Below are positions 1-8,132 of a DNA stretch of 64,000 nucleotides, piece after piece. The notes under the pieces were generated by a model. That model worked only from the letters and a program-made list of their open reading frames with translations, made no database searches and was not told where the DNA came from. The stretch's first letter is position 1; each line of letters opens with the position of its first letter. The stretch comes from Porphyrobacter sp. (GTDB lineage Bacteria > Pseudomonadota > Alphaproteobacteria > Sphingomonadales > Sphingomonadaceae). Both the position numbers and the translations under genes were made by a program. The stretch is taken from assembly GCA_016125555.1 (NCBI GenBank), contig WGLN01000009.1, positions 62,001 to 126,000 of the forward strand. The letters run 5' to 3'.

Positions 1-690
1 ACCGTCGGCCTCGGCGGGCTGATCCGGCGGCTGGCGCAAATCGACGGGCTGGAGCGCATCCGCTACACCACCAGCCACCCCAATGACATGGAGGACGAGC
101 TCATCGCCGCGCATGGCGAGGTCGAGAAGCTCATGCCCTACCTGCACCTGCCCGTGCAGAGCGGCAATGACCGGGTGCTGAAGGCGATGAACCGCCAGCA
201 CACCGCCGAAAGCTACCTCCGCCTCATCGAACGCTTCCGCGCCGCGCGGCCCGATATCGCGCTGTCGGGCGATTTCATCGTCGGCTTCCCCGGCGAGACC
301 GAGGCCGAGTTTGCCGACACGCTCAGCATCGTCGACGAAGTGCGCTACGCCGCCTGCTTCAGCTTCAAGTATTCCCCGCGTCCCGGCACCCCGGCGGCGA
401 CCATGGAGGGCCAGATCCCGCCCGAGATCATGGACGAGCGCCTCCAGCGCCTCCAGCAACGCATCGGCCAGCACCAGCTGGCGTTCAACCGGGCGAGCGT
501 CGGCAAGACCTGCACCGTGCTGGTCGAGCGCAAGGGCCGCCACGAGGGCCAGTGGCTCGGCAAGTCGCCGTGGCTGCAATCGGTCCACTTCACCGGCGAG
601 CACGCGATCGGCGACCTCGTCGAGGTGACGCTGGCGGAAGCCGGGCCGAACTCGCTCGGGGGAATCCTGCGCCAGACCGTTACGGTTTGA
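1..690 (+). CDS. miaB: tRNA-2-methylthio-N6-dimethylallyladenosine synthase MiaB, C-terminal part
   Basis: The reading frame is open from the first base and the gene starts upstream of the window, so only the last 229 codons are present. They cover the end of the radical-SAM domain (RIRYTTSHP, then LHLPVQSGNDRVLKAMNR, then SGDFIVGFPGET) and the C-terminal TRAM domain (about residues 155-225 of the fragment). The N-terminal cluster domain and the CxxxCxxC site are outside the window. MiaB adds a methylthio group to i6A37 of tRNAs reading codons that begin with U. The downstream order ybeZ-ybeY-CorC is the usual alphaproteobacterial neighbourhood and supports MiaB over its relatives RimO and MtaB. 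Confidence 0.96.
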   Translation, partial: TVGLGGLIRRLAQIDGLERIRYTTSHPNDMEDELIAAHGEVEKLMPYLHLPVQSGNDRVLKAMNRQHTAESYLRLIERFRAARPDIALSGDFIVGFPGETEAEFADTLSIVDEVRYAACFSFKYSPRPGTPAATMEGQIPPEIMDERLQRLQQRIGQHQLAFNRASVGKTCTVLVERKGRHEGQWLGKSPWLQSVHFTGEHAIGDLVEVTLAEAGPNSLGGILRQTVTV

Positions 691-799
691 CGACTATCCA
701 CCGCCGCGACGGGCCCATGCGCTTGCCTTCGCGTGTCCCCGCCTTACCTTTCCGACTCGTGGACGAGGGATTGTCCCTTGCCCCCGCGCAAAGGAACCT

Positions 800-1843
800 A
801 TGGGCCGTAGACCCTCCCGCGCCGCCGATCCGGCTCTCTCGCCCGATCCCCGCGGCATTCCCGCTCCCCGCCGCGCCCGGGTGGAGCTGACCTTCGAGAA
901 CCAGTCGCTGCTGGGGCCGCTGTTCGGCCAGTTCGACGCCAACCTCGTACAGGTCGAGAACCGGCTCGGGGTCTATATCCACGCCCGCGGGCACCAGGTG
1001 GTGATCGAGGGGCCGGAGGACGACGTCGCCCGCGCGCGCGAAACCCTGCGCACCATGTACGATCGCCTCGCGCGCGGCGAGGAGCTCGACAGCGGGGCGA
1101 TCGAGGCGATGATCGCCATGTCGAACGAACCGACGCTGGAGGGCATCATCTCGGGCGAGCGCGATGCACCGCCGATCATGATCCGCACCCGCCGCAAGAC
1201 CATCGTGCCGCGCTCTGCGACGCAGATCGAATATATGCGCAGCCTCGCCAAGGACGACATCATCTTCGCGCTTGGCCCGGCGGGGACCGGCAAGACCTAT
1301 ATCGCGGTGGCGCAGGCGGTCAGCCAGCTCATCACCGGCAGCGTCCAGCGCCTGATCCTGTCGCGCCCGGCGGTCGAGGCGGGGGAGAAGCTGGGCTTCC
1401 TGCCCGGCGACATGAAGGACAAGGTCGATCCCTACCTGCGCCCGCTCTACGATGCGCTCAACGACTGCATGCCGCCCGAGCAGGTCGAGCGCCGCATCGC
1501 CAGCGGCGAGATCGAGATCGCGCCGATCGCGTTCATGCGAGGGCGCACGCTGGCCGATGCTTTCGTGATCCTCGACGAGGCGCAGAATACCACGCGCGAG
1601 CAGATGAAGATGTTCCTCACCCGCTTCGGCCAGAACAGCCGGATGGTGATCTGCGGCGACCCCAAACAGGTCGACATTCCGGGCGGGCCGAACATGAGCG
1701 GATTGAACGATGCGGTGGGAAGGCTGGAGGGCGTCGAGGGCTTCGGCACGATCCGCTTCACCGCCGCCGACGTGGTGCGCCATCCGATCGTCGGCCGTAT
1801 CGTCGAGGCTTACGAGGGGAATGGTAAGGGCGAGGGGGCGTGA
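800..1843 (+). CDS. ybeZ: PhoH-like ATPase YbeZ
   Basis: A 347-residue PhoH-family ATPase. An N-terminal KH-like nucleic-acid-binding region (about residues 30-90, with LGVYIHARGHQVVIEG) precedes the P-loop ATPase core. The core has Walker A GPAGTGKT (about residue 160) and Walker B FVILDEAQNTT (about residue 255), plus the ICGDPKQVDIP motif. YbeZ works with the RNase YbeY, encoded two genes downstream, in RNA processing. The ATG at 800 has AAGGAA about 5 nt upstream. The last codons overlap the GTG of the next gene by 4 nt (GTGA), so the genes are probably translationally coupled. Confidence 0.95.
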   Translation: MGRRPSRAADPALSPDPRGIPAPRRARVELTFENQSLLGPLFGQFDANLVQVENRLGVYIHARGHQVVIEGPEDDVARARETLRTMYDRLARGEELDSGAIEAMIAMSNEPTLEGIISGERDAPPIMIRTRRKTIVPRSATQIEYMRSLAKDDIIFALGPAGTGKTYIAVAQAVSQLITGSVQRLILSRPAVEAGEKLGFLPGDMKDKVDPYLRPLYDALNDCMPPEQVERRIASGEIEIAPIAFMRGRTLADAFVILDEAQNTTREQMKMFLTRFGQNSRMVICGDPKQVDIPGGPNMSGLNDAVGRLEGVEGFGTIRFTAADVVRHPIVGRIVEAYEGNGKGEGA

Positions 1844-2340
1844 GGGCCTGGCCTGCCGCGCTGCCCGCCCTGCTGCTGGCGGGACAGGCCGCCCACGCCG
1901 AATATGGCGCCACGCGCTGGGGCATGACCCCCGATGCGGTGGTCGCCGCCGTGGGCGCCGATGCGCACCTGGTCAGGGACAACCGCGACGAGCGCTCGCT
2001 CAATCACCGCAAGCTTGCCACCTCGACCTTCACCGAAGACGGGATCGCCTATGTGGCGAACTACTATTTCGGCGAGAAGGGCAAGGGGCTGACGCTGGTG
2101 CGGATCGAGCCCGCCGCGCCAGAGCAGGACTGCGAAGCGATGCTGGCCGCCCACACCGCGCGGCTGGGGCCGGGGATCGTGCAGCCCAAGTCTATCATGA
2201 CAGATGATTTCAGCGCCAAAACGATCCAGTGGCGAACGGGTCCGGGCGAGCAGGTGGCCGAGTATACCGAGGTCCGCCTCGGCGGCCGAATGCGCTATTG
2301 CCACGTGCTCCATCAGGAGCGGGACTTCGTGCAGAACTGA
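1840..2340 (+). CDS. Small exported protein of unknown function
   Basis: A 166-residue protein starting with GTG inside the ybeZ stop codon (GTGA overlap). The first 20 residues form a signal peptide with a hydrophobic core and a likely AHA cleavage site, so the mature protein should be periplasmic. The mature start EYGATRWGMT, followed by DAVVAAVG, resembles small periplasmic proteins in which a W-G-M segment opens a compact alpha/beta domain. No enzyme motif is visible. Two cysteines (in EQDCEAML and RYCHVL) could form a disulfide. Its place between ybeZ and ybeY looks like a lineage-specific insertion in a conserved operon. Confidence 0.75.
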   Translation: MRAWPAALPALLLAGQAAHAEYGATRWGMTPDAVVAAVGADAHLVRDNRDERSLNHRKLATSTFTEDGIAYVANYYFGEKGKGLTLVRIEPAAPEQDCEAMLAAHTARLGPGIVQPKSIMTDDFSAKTIQWRTGPGEQVAEYTEVRLGGRMRYCHVLHQERDFVQN

Positions 2341-2383
2341 GCGATTTGTCGCCCGGCTCGCTCATCTCTATAGGCCCTGCGCC

Positions 2384-2863
2384 ATGCAGCTTGATGTCGA
2401 CATCGAAGACTGGCCTTCGGGCGAGTGGGAAGCTTTGGTGGAGCGCGCCGTGCAGGCTGCGGGCGAAGGCGAGCCGCTGCTGGCCAACCCGCGCCTGATT
2501 GCCAGCGTGCTGTTCACCTCGGACGAGGAAGTCCACGCATTGAACCGCGAATGGCGCTCTCGCGACAAGCCGACCAACGTCCTCTCCTTCCCGATGCTGG
2601 AGCGCGAGGAGCTGGAAGCGCTAGCCCCTGATGGCCCACCCGAAATGCTGGGCGACATCGCACTCGCCTACGGGGTCTGCGCGCGCGAGGCGGCCGAGAA
2701 GGGCATCCCGCTCGAACACCACGCCGCCCACCTCATCGTCCACGGCCTGCTCCACCTTGCCGGTCACGATCACGTCGACAGCGACGCACAGGCTGACGAA
2801 ATGGAGGCGCTGGAGACGGCAATACTTGCAAAAATGGGCATCGCTGACCCATATGGCGCCTAG
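2384..2863 (+). CDS. ybeY: Endoribonuclease YbeY
   Basis: A 159-residue YbeY-family metalloenzyme that matures 16S rRNA 3' ends and takes part in ribosome quality control. The diagnostic zinc motif HGLLHLAGHDH is present near residue 120, as is the family segment REWRSRDKPTNVLSFP near residue 55. The frame is open upstream to 2204, but the ATG at 2384 gives the standard family N-terminus (MQLDVDIED) and the normal length, so the upstream extension is rejected. It lies between ybeZ and the CorC-type gene, the conserved operon order. Confidence 0.95.
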   Translation: MQLDVDIEDWPSGEWEALVERAVQAAGEGEPLLANPRLIASVLFTSDEEVHALNREWRSRDKPTNVLSFPMLEREELEALAPDGPPEMLGDIALAYGVCAREAAEKGIPLEHHAAHLIVHGLLHLAGHDHVDSDAQADEMEALETAILAKMGIADPYGA

Positions 2864-2890
2864 GTAACGCAAGGAGCACCGTCGAAGGCC

Positions 2891-3820
2891 ATGGCCGATA
2901 CCCCATCTTCCGCCTCTTCCCTGGGAGACGCGGACAGTAGCAGCGGGCTGTGGCCTGCCTTGCGGAAAATCCTCGGGCTCGAAGCCGCGCGCTCCTTGCG
3001 CGAACAGCTCGAGGAAGCGATCGACGAGCACGAGGACGAGAACGGCTCGGCCGCTTCCGAGGACGAGGGCCATGCGCGCGGCGACCTGTCGCGGGTCGAG
3101 CGCCAGATGCTGCGCAACCTCTTGCACTTCTCCGAACACGATGCCGACGATGTCGCCGTGCCGCGCGGCGAGATCATCGCGGTCGAGTCCTCGATCAGCT
3201 GGGAGGAACTGGTCGCCGCATTCTCCGAACACGGCCATTCGCGCATGCCCGTCTATCGCGAGACATTGGACGACGTGATCGGGATGATCCACATCAAGGA
3301 CGTCTTCCCCTTCCTCGCCGATGGCACCCCTCCGCCCGCCGACTGGACCACGCTGCTGCGCCAGCCGCTCTATGTGCCGCAGGCGCGCGGCGCGCTCGAC
3401 GTGCTTGCCGACATGCGCGCGCGCCGGGTCCACCTCGCGATCGTGGTCGACGAGTTTTCGGGCACCGACGGGCTCATCACCATCGAGGACCTTGTCGAGG
3501 AGATCGTCGGCGAGATCGAGGACGAGCACGACGAGACTCCCGAGGCGCTCATCGTGCCGATCGGCGAAGGCATGTGGGACTGCGACGCGCGCGCCGAGCT
3601 CGACGACGTTGCCAAGCTGGTCGACCCGCGCCTGGCCGAGGTCGAGGAAGCGGTCGACACGCTCGGCGGCCTCGCCTTCGTGCTGGCCGAGGCGGTGCCG
3701 CAGGTCGGGACGGTGCTGGAACATCCCAGCGGCTGGCGGATTGAAGTCACGGCAGGCGACGAAACCCACGTCACGCGCCTCAGGCTGCACCCGCCCGCGG
3801 GCGGCGAGGACGTGCAGTAG
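2891..3820 (+). CDS. corC: CBS-domain protein, CorC/HlyC family
   Basis: A 309-residue soluble protein. After an acidic N-terminal part (about residues 1-75) come two CBS domains (about 80-205, including IHIKDVFPFL and the DEFSGTDGLITIEDLVEEIVGEI signature) and a C-terminal CorC_HlyC transporter-associated domain (about 225-305, ending in VTRLRLHP). Proteins of this type are linked to magnesium and cobalt efflux and bind adenine nucleotides, but the transported substrate cannot be read from sequence. There is no DUF21 membrane domain, which separates it from CorB-type proteins. It ends the miaB-ybeZ-ybeY run. Confidence 0.9.
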   Translation: MADTPSSASSLGDADSSSGLWPALRKILGLEAARSLREQLEEAIDEHEDENGSAASEDEGHARGDLSRVERQMLRNLLHFSEHDADDVAVPRGEIIAVESSISWEELVAAFSEHGHSRMPVYRETLDDVIGMIHIKDVFPFLADGTPPPADWTTLLRQPLYVPQARGALDVLADMRARRVHLAIVVDEFSGTDGLITIEDLVEEIVGEIEDEHDETPEALIVPIGEGMWDCDARAELDDVAKLVDPRLAEVEEAVDTLGGLAFVLAEAVPQVGTVLEHPSGWRIEVTAGDETHVTRLRLHPPAGGEDVQ

Positions 3821-3821
3821 G

Positions 3822-3863
3822 CGCAACTTTTTCGCCCCGGCGTCATTTTTTCTTCGATTTTTT
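3822..3863 (+). terminator. Possible terminator after corC
   Basis: Just past the corC stop lie a short GC-rich self-complementary stretch (CGCC next to GGCG) and then two T runs of six bases (3846-3851 and 3858-3863) in otherwise GC-rich DNA. This fits an intrinsic terminator closing the rightward operon, but the stem is short, so the call is weak. Confidence 0.4.
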
Positions 3864-3910
3864 GCATCCACCGCGGCACTTCGCGCGTATCTCCGCCACC
3901 CAAGGAGAGA

Positions 3911-4801
3911 ATGACCATGCCGCAACGCCGTCTGCCCCCCCTGCGCGCGCTCGAAGCCTTCATGCGCACCGTCCGCCTCGGATCGGCGCGCGCGGCGGCG
4001 GAGGAGATCGGCCTAAGCCCCTCGGCCCTCTCGCGGCGGATCACCAATCTCGAGGAGTTCGTCGGCAAGAAGCTGTTCACCCGCGCGCGCCAGTCTATGC
4101 AGCTGACCGACGAGGGCCAGGCCTTCTACGAGGCGGTCAACCCGCATCTCGAGGCGCTGGCGCGGGCGGTGGAGAGCCAGTCGGACAATATCGCGCTGCT
4201 GCGGCTGAGGCTCGGCGTGCTGCCGATGTTCGGCAGCCAGCGGCTGTTCCCGCGGCTGGGCGAGCTGAGGAAGCGCCACCCGCTGCTGCACATCGACATC
4301 GACACCGCCCCGCATCTGGAAGACCGGGTGGGCGACACGCTCGACGCCGCGATCATCCTTTCGCGCGGGCCGGCGTCGGGGCTGCACGCGGTGCGGCTCG
4401 ACCACAATCTCGTGCACGCGATCTGTTCGAAGGACGTGGCGCGCGGGATCGGGCCGGAAATGACCGCCGAAAGCCTCTCGAAGCAGACCTTCCTGATCCA
4501 CAACGAACTGCCCGAAAGCTTCGTGGCGTGGAAGAAGGCGAACCATCTCGAGGACATGGACCCTTCGGCGATCGACCACTACGATTCGGGCGCGCTGATG
4601 CTCGAGGCGGCGGCGCAGGGGCTGGGCATCGCGATCATGCACGACGATCACCTGCGCCGCGCCAACGACAACCGGCTGACCAACCTGCCGGGCGTGCCGG
4701 TGGAGAGTCCGTACAGCTACTGGTTCGTGTGCCGCCCGGTGGCGCTGGAGAGCCGCCCGGTGCGGATCTTCCACGATTGGCTGGTGCGCGCGGGGTTGTA
4801 G
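3911..4801 (+). CDS. LysR-family transcriptional regulator (GcvA-like)
   Basis: A 296-residue LysR-type regulator. The N-terminal winged helix-turn-helix spans about residues 8-65 (LPPLRALEAF, then SARAAAEEIGLSPSALSRRI), followed by the periplasmic-binding-protein-like effector domain (about 90-290). The PPLRALEAF opening is typical of the GcvA/AmpR branch. GGAGAGA lies a few bases before the ATG at 3911. LysR targets are often adjacent, but the only close neighbours are a tiny gene 2 nt downstream and convergent plsC, so no target can be named. Confidence 0.9.
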   Translation: MTMPQRRLPPLRALEAFMRTVRLGSARAAAEEIGLSPSALSRRITNLEEFVGKKLFTRARQSMQLTDEGQAFYEAVNPHLEALARAVESQSDNIALLRLRLGVLPMFGSQRLFPRLGELRKRHPLLHIDIDTAPHLEDRVGDTLDAAIILSRGPASGLHAVRLDHNLVHAICSKDVARGIGPEMTAESLSKQTFLIHNELPESFVAWKKANHLEDMDPSAIDHYDSGALMLEAAAQGLGIAIMHDDHLRRANDNRLTNLPGVPVESPYSYWFVCRPVALESRPVRIFHDWLVRAGL

Positions 4802-4803
4802 GC

Positions 4804-4968
4804 GTGACGCTGGAAAAGGAAGCCGAACGCGCCACCGCGATGTTGTCAGGCAAGGTCGTGACCCGCGTGCTGCGGCATCGCGAGGCCGAAGTGGTGATCG
4901 AGTTCGTTGATGGAACGCGCCTGTTCGTCGACAGCGAAAGCCCTCTGGAGCTCTCGATTACCGATTAA
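4804..4968 (+). CDS. Small protein of 54 residues downstream of LysR gene
   Basis: A short frame from GTG at 4804, two bases after the LysR stop. It encodes 54 residues with a compact helix-then-beta pattern (VTRVLRHREAEVVIEF, then DGTRLFVDS). Composition and third-position GC match real genes here. Its stop TAA interlocks with the TAA of plsC on the other strand. No family is recognised. It could be a small cytoplasmic protein cotranscribed with the regulator. An in-frame ATG (MLSGKV) gives a shorter alternative start. Confidence 0.6.
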   Translation: MTLEKEAERATAMLSGKVVTRVLRHREAEVVIEFVDGTRLFVDSESPLELSITD

Positions 4969-5870
4969 TCCGCCGTCTCGATCTTCGGCTCGTATCGCAC
5001 CGGCGGGACGGTGTGCGCAAAGGAGCGCAGGGGGCGCCCAAGGATCTCGACCAGAGCCTCCTCGATCCTGCGGCGCGCCTCCGTCCCGATCGCCTTGCGT
5101 CCGCGGAAATCCTCAGGGGAAAAGGGCTCGAGGTAGTGAAGCCGCAGACGGAAGCTGCCCTTGCGCGACAGCACCCGCTTGGCGTTGTTGAGGCCGCCTT
5201 CCTCGCCGATCCAGCCGATCCATTCGGCGACCGGACCGTAATCGAGCACCACCGGCTGCACCAGCACGCCGGGCGGCGGGGGTTCGAGAACCGAGAGCAT
5301 GCTGGTCTTGAACGGCAGCAGCGACTGTCCGTCGGTGGTGGTGCCTTCGGGGAAGACCGTGACCGACCAGTTGTCGACCAGCGCGTCCTTGAGGGCATTG
5401 ATCTGCTCGGCGACGCCCATGCGGTGCTCGCGCTTGACGAAGACGGTGCGGTTGAGGCTCGCCAGCCAGCCGACCACCGGCGAGGTCTCGAGTTCGGCCT
5501 TGGCGACGAAGGCGGTGCCGCTGGCACCTGCGAGCGCGAGGATGTCGACCCAGGAGATGTGGTTGGCGACGTAGAACACGTCGCGCCTCAAGTGCGTCCC
5601 GATCACCTCTACCCGCGCCCCGCAGACCCGCGCGGCATAGCGCAGGAACAGCATCGGGAAGGGCGAGCCATAGGCCAGCGCGCGGTAGAGGTAATGGAGC
5701 GGCACGAACACCGCGATCAGCGCGATCAGCGCCAGCGCGCGCAGCGTGAGCCGCACCCAGCCTGTCGGCGATACGGGGGTGCTCTCCCCCCGCGCGGCGG
5801 CAAGGCGCAGGTTCCAGTCGCGCTGTTCGGCAGGCGAAAGACGCCGCCCGCCATCCGTCTCAGTCGTCAC
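4965..5870 (-). CDS. plsC: 1-acyl-sn-glycerol-3-phosphate acyltransferase
   Basis: A 301-residue membrane acyltransferase that makes phosphatidic acid from lysophosphatidic acid. A hydrophobic segment (about residues 45-65) precedes the catalytic NHISWVD box (HX4D, about residue 110) and the substrate-binding FPEGTTTDG box (about residue 180). The frame is open further upstream into fur, but the GTG at 5870 sits right at the fur stop (11-nt overlap) and gives a normal N-terminus, so the longer 338-residue version is rejected. The overlap suggests fur and plsC are one transcript. Confidence 0.92.
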   Translation of the reverse strand: MTTETDGGRRLSPAEQRDWNLRLAAARGESTPVSPTGWVRLTLRALALIALIAVFVPLHYLYRALAYGSPFPMLFLRYAARVCGARVEVIGTHLRRDVFYVANHISWVDILALAGASGTAFVAKAELETSPVVGWLASLNRTVFVKREHRMGVAEQINALKDALVDNWSVTVFPEGTTTDGQSLLPFKTSMLSVLEPPPPGVLVQPVVLDYGPVAEWIGWIGEEGGLNNAKRVLSRKGSFRLRLHYLEPFSPEDFRGRKAIGTEARRRIEEALVEILGRPLRSFAHTVPPVRYEPKIETAD

Positions 5871-6294
5871 GCGACAGCCGCACGCCGTAGAGTTCCATGC
5901 GGTGATCGACGAGCCGGTATCCCAACCGCTCGGCGATCTGGCGCTGGAGCGCCTCGACCTCGGGATCGACGAATTCGACAACCTTGCCGGTCTCGACGTC
6001 GATCAGGTGATCATGATGCGCCTCGGGCACCGGCTCGTAGCGCGAGCGCCCGTCGCCGAAATCGTGGCGGTCGAGAATGCCCGCTTCCTCGAACAGGCGC
6101 ACGGTGCGGTAGACGGTCGCGATCGAGATCTTGGGATCGATCGCCGAGGCGCGGCTATGGAGCAGCTCGACATCGGGATGGTCGTCGCTCTCCGACAGCA
6201 CCCGGGCGATGACGCGGCGCTGTTCGGTGATCCGCAGGCCCTTTTCCGCGCAGAGTTGTTCAAGGTCGATCTTGTGGCTCAATGACAGCTCCAT
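5860..6294 (-). CDS. fur: Ferric uptake regulator family repressor
   Basis: A 144-residue Fur-family regulator with an N-terminal winged helix (LRITEQRRVIARVL, then ISIATVYRTVRLFEEAGIL) and a C-terminal dimerisation domain. The metal-site region EAHHDHLID is present. The structural CxxC pairs of many Fur proteins are absent, as is common in alphaproteobacterial Fur and Mur proteins. Whether it senses iron or manganese cannot be decided from sequence. It lies upstream of and overlaps plsC. Confidence 0.92.
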   Translation of the reverse strand: MELSLSHKIDLEQLCAEKGLRITEQRRVIARVLSESDDHPDVELLHSRASAIDPKISIATVYRTVRLFEEAGILDRHDFGDGRSRYEPVPEAHHDHLIDVETGKVVEFVDPEVEALQRQIAERLGYRLVDHRMELYGVRLSRDD

Positions 6295-6315
6295 CGCCAG
6301 ACGGGCCGAGCCCGC

Positions 6316-6396
6316 GAGAGGGCGGTGCTCGATAGCAAAGCAGCCCCACCCTTATAGGGACAGGGCTGCTTGCTCAAGCGGGCCGACCGCCCTCTC
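6316..6396. terminator. Nested inverted repeats between mucR and fur
   Basis: Three inverted repeats share one axis: an outer 11-bp pair (GAGAGGGCGGT at 6316-6326 and ACCGCCCTCTC at 6386-6396), a middle 9-bp pair (AAGCAGCCC at 6338-6346 and GGGCTGCTT at 6363-6371), and an innermost CCCT/AGGG pair with a 3-base loop (6349-6359). Read on the minus strand the middle stem is followed by TTTGCTAT, so it may terminate mucR. The outer pair is unusual for a simple terminator and could instead be part of the fur leader. Confidence 0.6.
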
Positions 6397-6419
6397 AACA
6401 GGGCGGCGCGGCGAGTGGA

Positions 6420-6863
6420 TCAGGACTGCTTCTTGGTCCGGCGCGTGCGGGTCGCGCCGGGCTTGCGTCCGAGGCCGATCTTCTTGGCGAGGTCGCGGCG
6501 CTTTTCGGCATAGGCCGGGGCGACCATCGGATAGTCGGCGGGCAGGCCCCAGCGCGCGCGGTATTCCTCGGGCGACATGTTGTAATTGGTGCGAAGATAA
6601 CGCTTGAGCATCTTCAGTTTCTTGCCGTCTTCGAGGCACACGATGTATTCGGGCTTCACCGAATTGCGGATCGCCACCGCCGGCTGCGGCTTGGGTTCTT
6701 CGCTTTCGGCCTTCTCTCCGAGTCCCGCAAGCGCGGCGTAGACATTGGTGATGAGGCCCGGCAAGTCGCCGACCGCCACATCGTTGTTGCTGACATGCGC
6801 TGCGACGATGTCGCTGGTCAGCGTGATAAGCGTTTCTTTCATATCGTTTTCGATCTCTGCCAT
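6420..6863 (-). CDS. mucR: MucR/Ros-family transcriptional regulator
   Basis: A 147-residue MucR/Ros protein, a global regulator family controlling exopolysaccharide, motility and cell-cycle genes in alphaproteobacteria. The conserved core runs YIVCLEDGKKLKMLKRYLRT, then YNMSPEEYRARWGLP, then DYPMVAPAYAEKR and LAKKIGLG, with a basic tail. Of the classical C2H2 ligands only the first cysteine remains: the second Cys is Asp and the two His positions are Tyr and Asn. The ATG at 6863 is chosen because GAGG precedes it. A longer start at 6908 has no clear ribosome site. A large exopolysaccharide locus later in the window is a plausible target, by inference. Confidence 0.9.
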   Translation of the reverse strand: MAEIENDMKETLITLTSDIVAAHVSNNDVAVGDLPGLITNVYAALAGLGEKAESEEPKPQPAVAIRNSVKPEYIVCLEDGKKLKMLKRYLRTNYNMSPEEYRARWGLPADYPMVAPAYAEKRRDLAKKIGLGRKPGATRTRRTKKQS

Positions 6864-6978
6864 GATTTCCTCGGCACTTGACGAAGTTATTTGCGACGAC
6901 TGGGGCATGGCCCAATCGCACGATCAATGCAACTGGGTGAGTTGACTAGGCCACAGCGCCGGGAGAAAAGTTCATAAA

Positions 6979-7455
6979 CTAGATCGAACAGCCGAAAGTA
7001 ATCGCATCGATCCGCTCGCCATTGGCCATGCGGTAATAGTTGGGGCGTTCGCCGATCGGTTCGAAACCAAGCTTGCGGTAAAGGTGCAGCGCCGGATTGC
7101 CCCGGCGCATTTCGAGGTAGAGCCGCGTGATCCCGCGGGTGCGGGCGGCATCGAACAGGTGGTTGATGAGGATCGCGCCGAGCCCGCGCCGGCGCGCGCC
7201 GGGCACGACCGCGATCAGCAGCAGTTCCTCCTCGTCGAGCACCGCGCGGCTCAGCACGAAGCCGGCGGGCGCGCGGGACGAGGCGCGGCCCTCGGCGATG
7301 GGCGCGCCCTCGGCATCGACCACCAGCGCATGGGTGTTGGGCAGGGCGAGCGCATCGGCGACCTGTCGCCGGTTCCATGCCTCGCCATAGGCCGGATCGA
7401 AGGCCGCCTCCATCACCGTCATGATGCGGTCGAGGAGGTGCGGGCAGGCGCTCAT
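6979..7455 (-). CDS. rimI: Ribosomal-protein-alanine N-acetyltransferase-like GNAT
   Basis: A 158-residue GNAT acetyltransferase. The acetyl-CoA-binding loop is seen in VVPGARRRGLGAILINHL (about residues 80-97) and the C-terminal motif in ALHLYRKLGFEPIGERPNYY. RimI acetylates the N-terminal alanine of ribosomal protein S18. Its start overlaps the tsaB stop by 4 nt (ATGA), the standard tsaB-rimI arrangement, which is the main reason to prefer RimI over other GNATs. The true substrate is not provable here. Confidence 0.9.
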   Translation of the reverse strand: MSACPHLLDRIMTVMEAAFDPAYGEAWNRRQVADALALPNTHALVVDAEGAPIAEGRASSRAPAGFVLSRAVLDEEELLLIAVVPGARRRGLGAILINHLFDAARTRGITRLYLEMRRGNPALHLYRKLGFEPIGERPNYYRMANGERIDAITFGCSI

Positions 7456-8087
7456 GCCCCGGCGCGCTCCGCCATCGGAGTGGCATCGGCCCCGCGCCCG
7501 TAAATGGGTGCGAGGTCGCCGGTGAGAAGGGCAGGGGGGAGCAGCGGCACGGCGCTCGCGTCGGGAAGGATGCCCAGCGGCAGTCCCGCTTCGCCGCGGG
7601 ACGCCAGCAGGTCGCGTGCCCGGTTCCCTGCGGCCAAGGTGTGACGCAGCCCCGCGCGTGCCGCCTGCGGGGCGAGCGAGCGGACTTCGGCCTCGGGCAA
7701 TCCGTCGGCGCCGAAGGGCTGCACGAACCACTCGCCGTGCCCGCCATTGACGCACACCGTCAGCGGCTCGCCGGGTTGATCGGCCTGCGCCTGCGCGGCG
7801 ACCAGCGCTAGGGTGGGATAGCCGAGCACTTCCGCCCCCCACGCAAAGCCCAGGGCCCGCGCGGTGGCAAGGCCGATGCGCACGCCGGTGAAGCTGCCGG
7901 GGCCGAGGCTGACGAGAATGCGGTCCGCGCGCCCCTTGTCGGGCAGGGCGGCGATCATCGGCACCAGCGCCTCGGCATGGCCGCGTCCGATCACGCGGTG
8001 GTCGCGCGCAACCAGGCGCTCGCCCTCGAACAGGGCGACCGAGCACGCTTCCGAAGCCGTCTCGATGGCCAGCACCCGCATCACCAT
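7452..8087 (-). CDS. tsaB: tRNA threonylcarbamoyladenosine biosynthesis protein TsaB
   Basis: A TsaB/YeaZ protein of about 211 residues, partner of TsaD and TsaE in making t6A37 in tRNAs that read ANN codons. The family signature is clear: VLAIETASEACSVALF at the N-terminus and LGPGSFTGVRIGLATARAL near residue 65. Three starts are close together (GTG 8093, ATG 8087, ATG 8081). ATG 8087 is preferred because GAGG lies 8 nt before it. That GAGG also sits in a small CTGCC/GGCAG hairpin. Confidence 0.94.
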   Translation of the reverse strand: MVMRVLAIETASEACSVALFEGERLVARDHRVIGRGHAEALVPMIAALPDKGRADRILVSLGPGSFTGVRIGLATARALGFAWGAEVLGYPTLALVAAQAQADQPGEPLTVCVNGGHGEWFVQPFGADGLPEAEVRSLAPQAARAGLRHTLAAGNRARDLLASRGEAGLPLGILPDASAVPLLPPALLTGDLAPIYGRGADATPMAERAGA

Positions 8088-8132
8088 CCGCACTGCCTCA
8101 GGCAGCGGGCCGGCGCAAGCGCGCGATATGCC

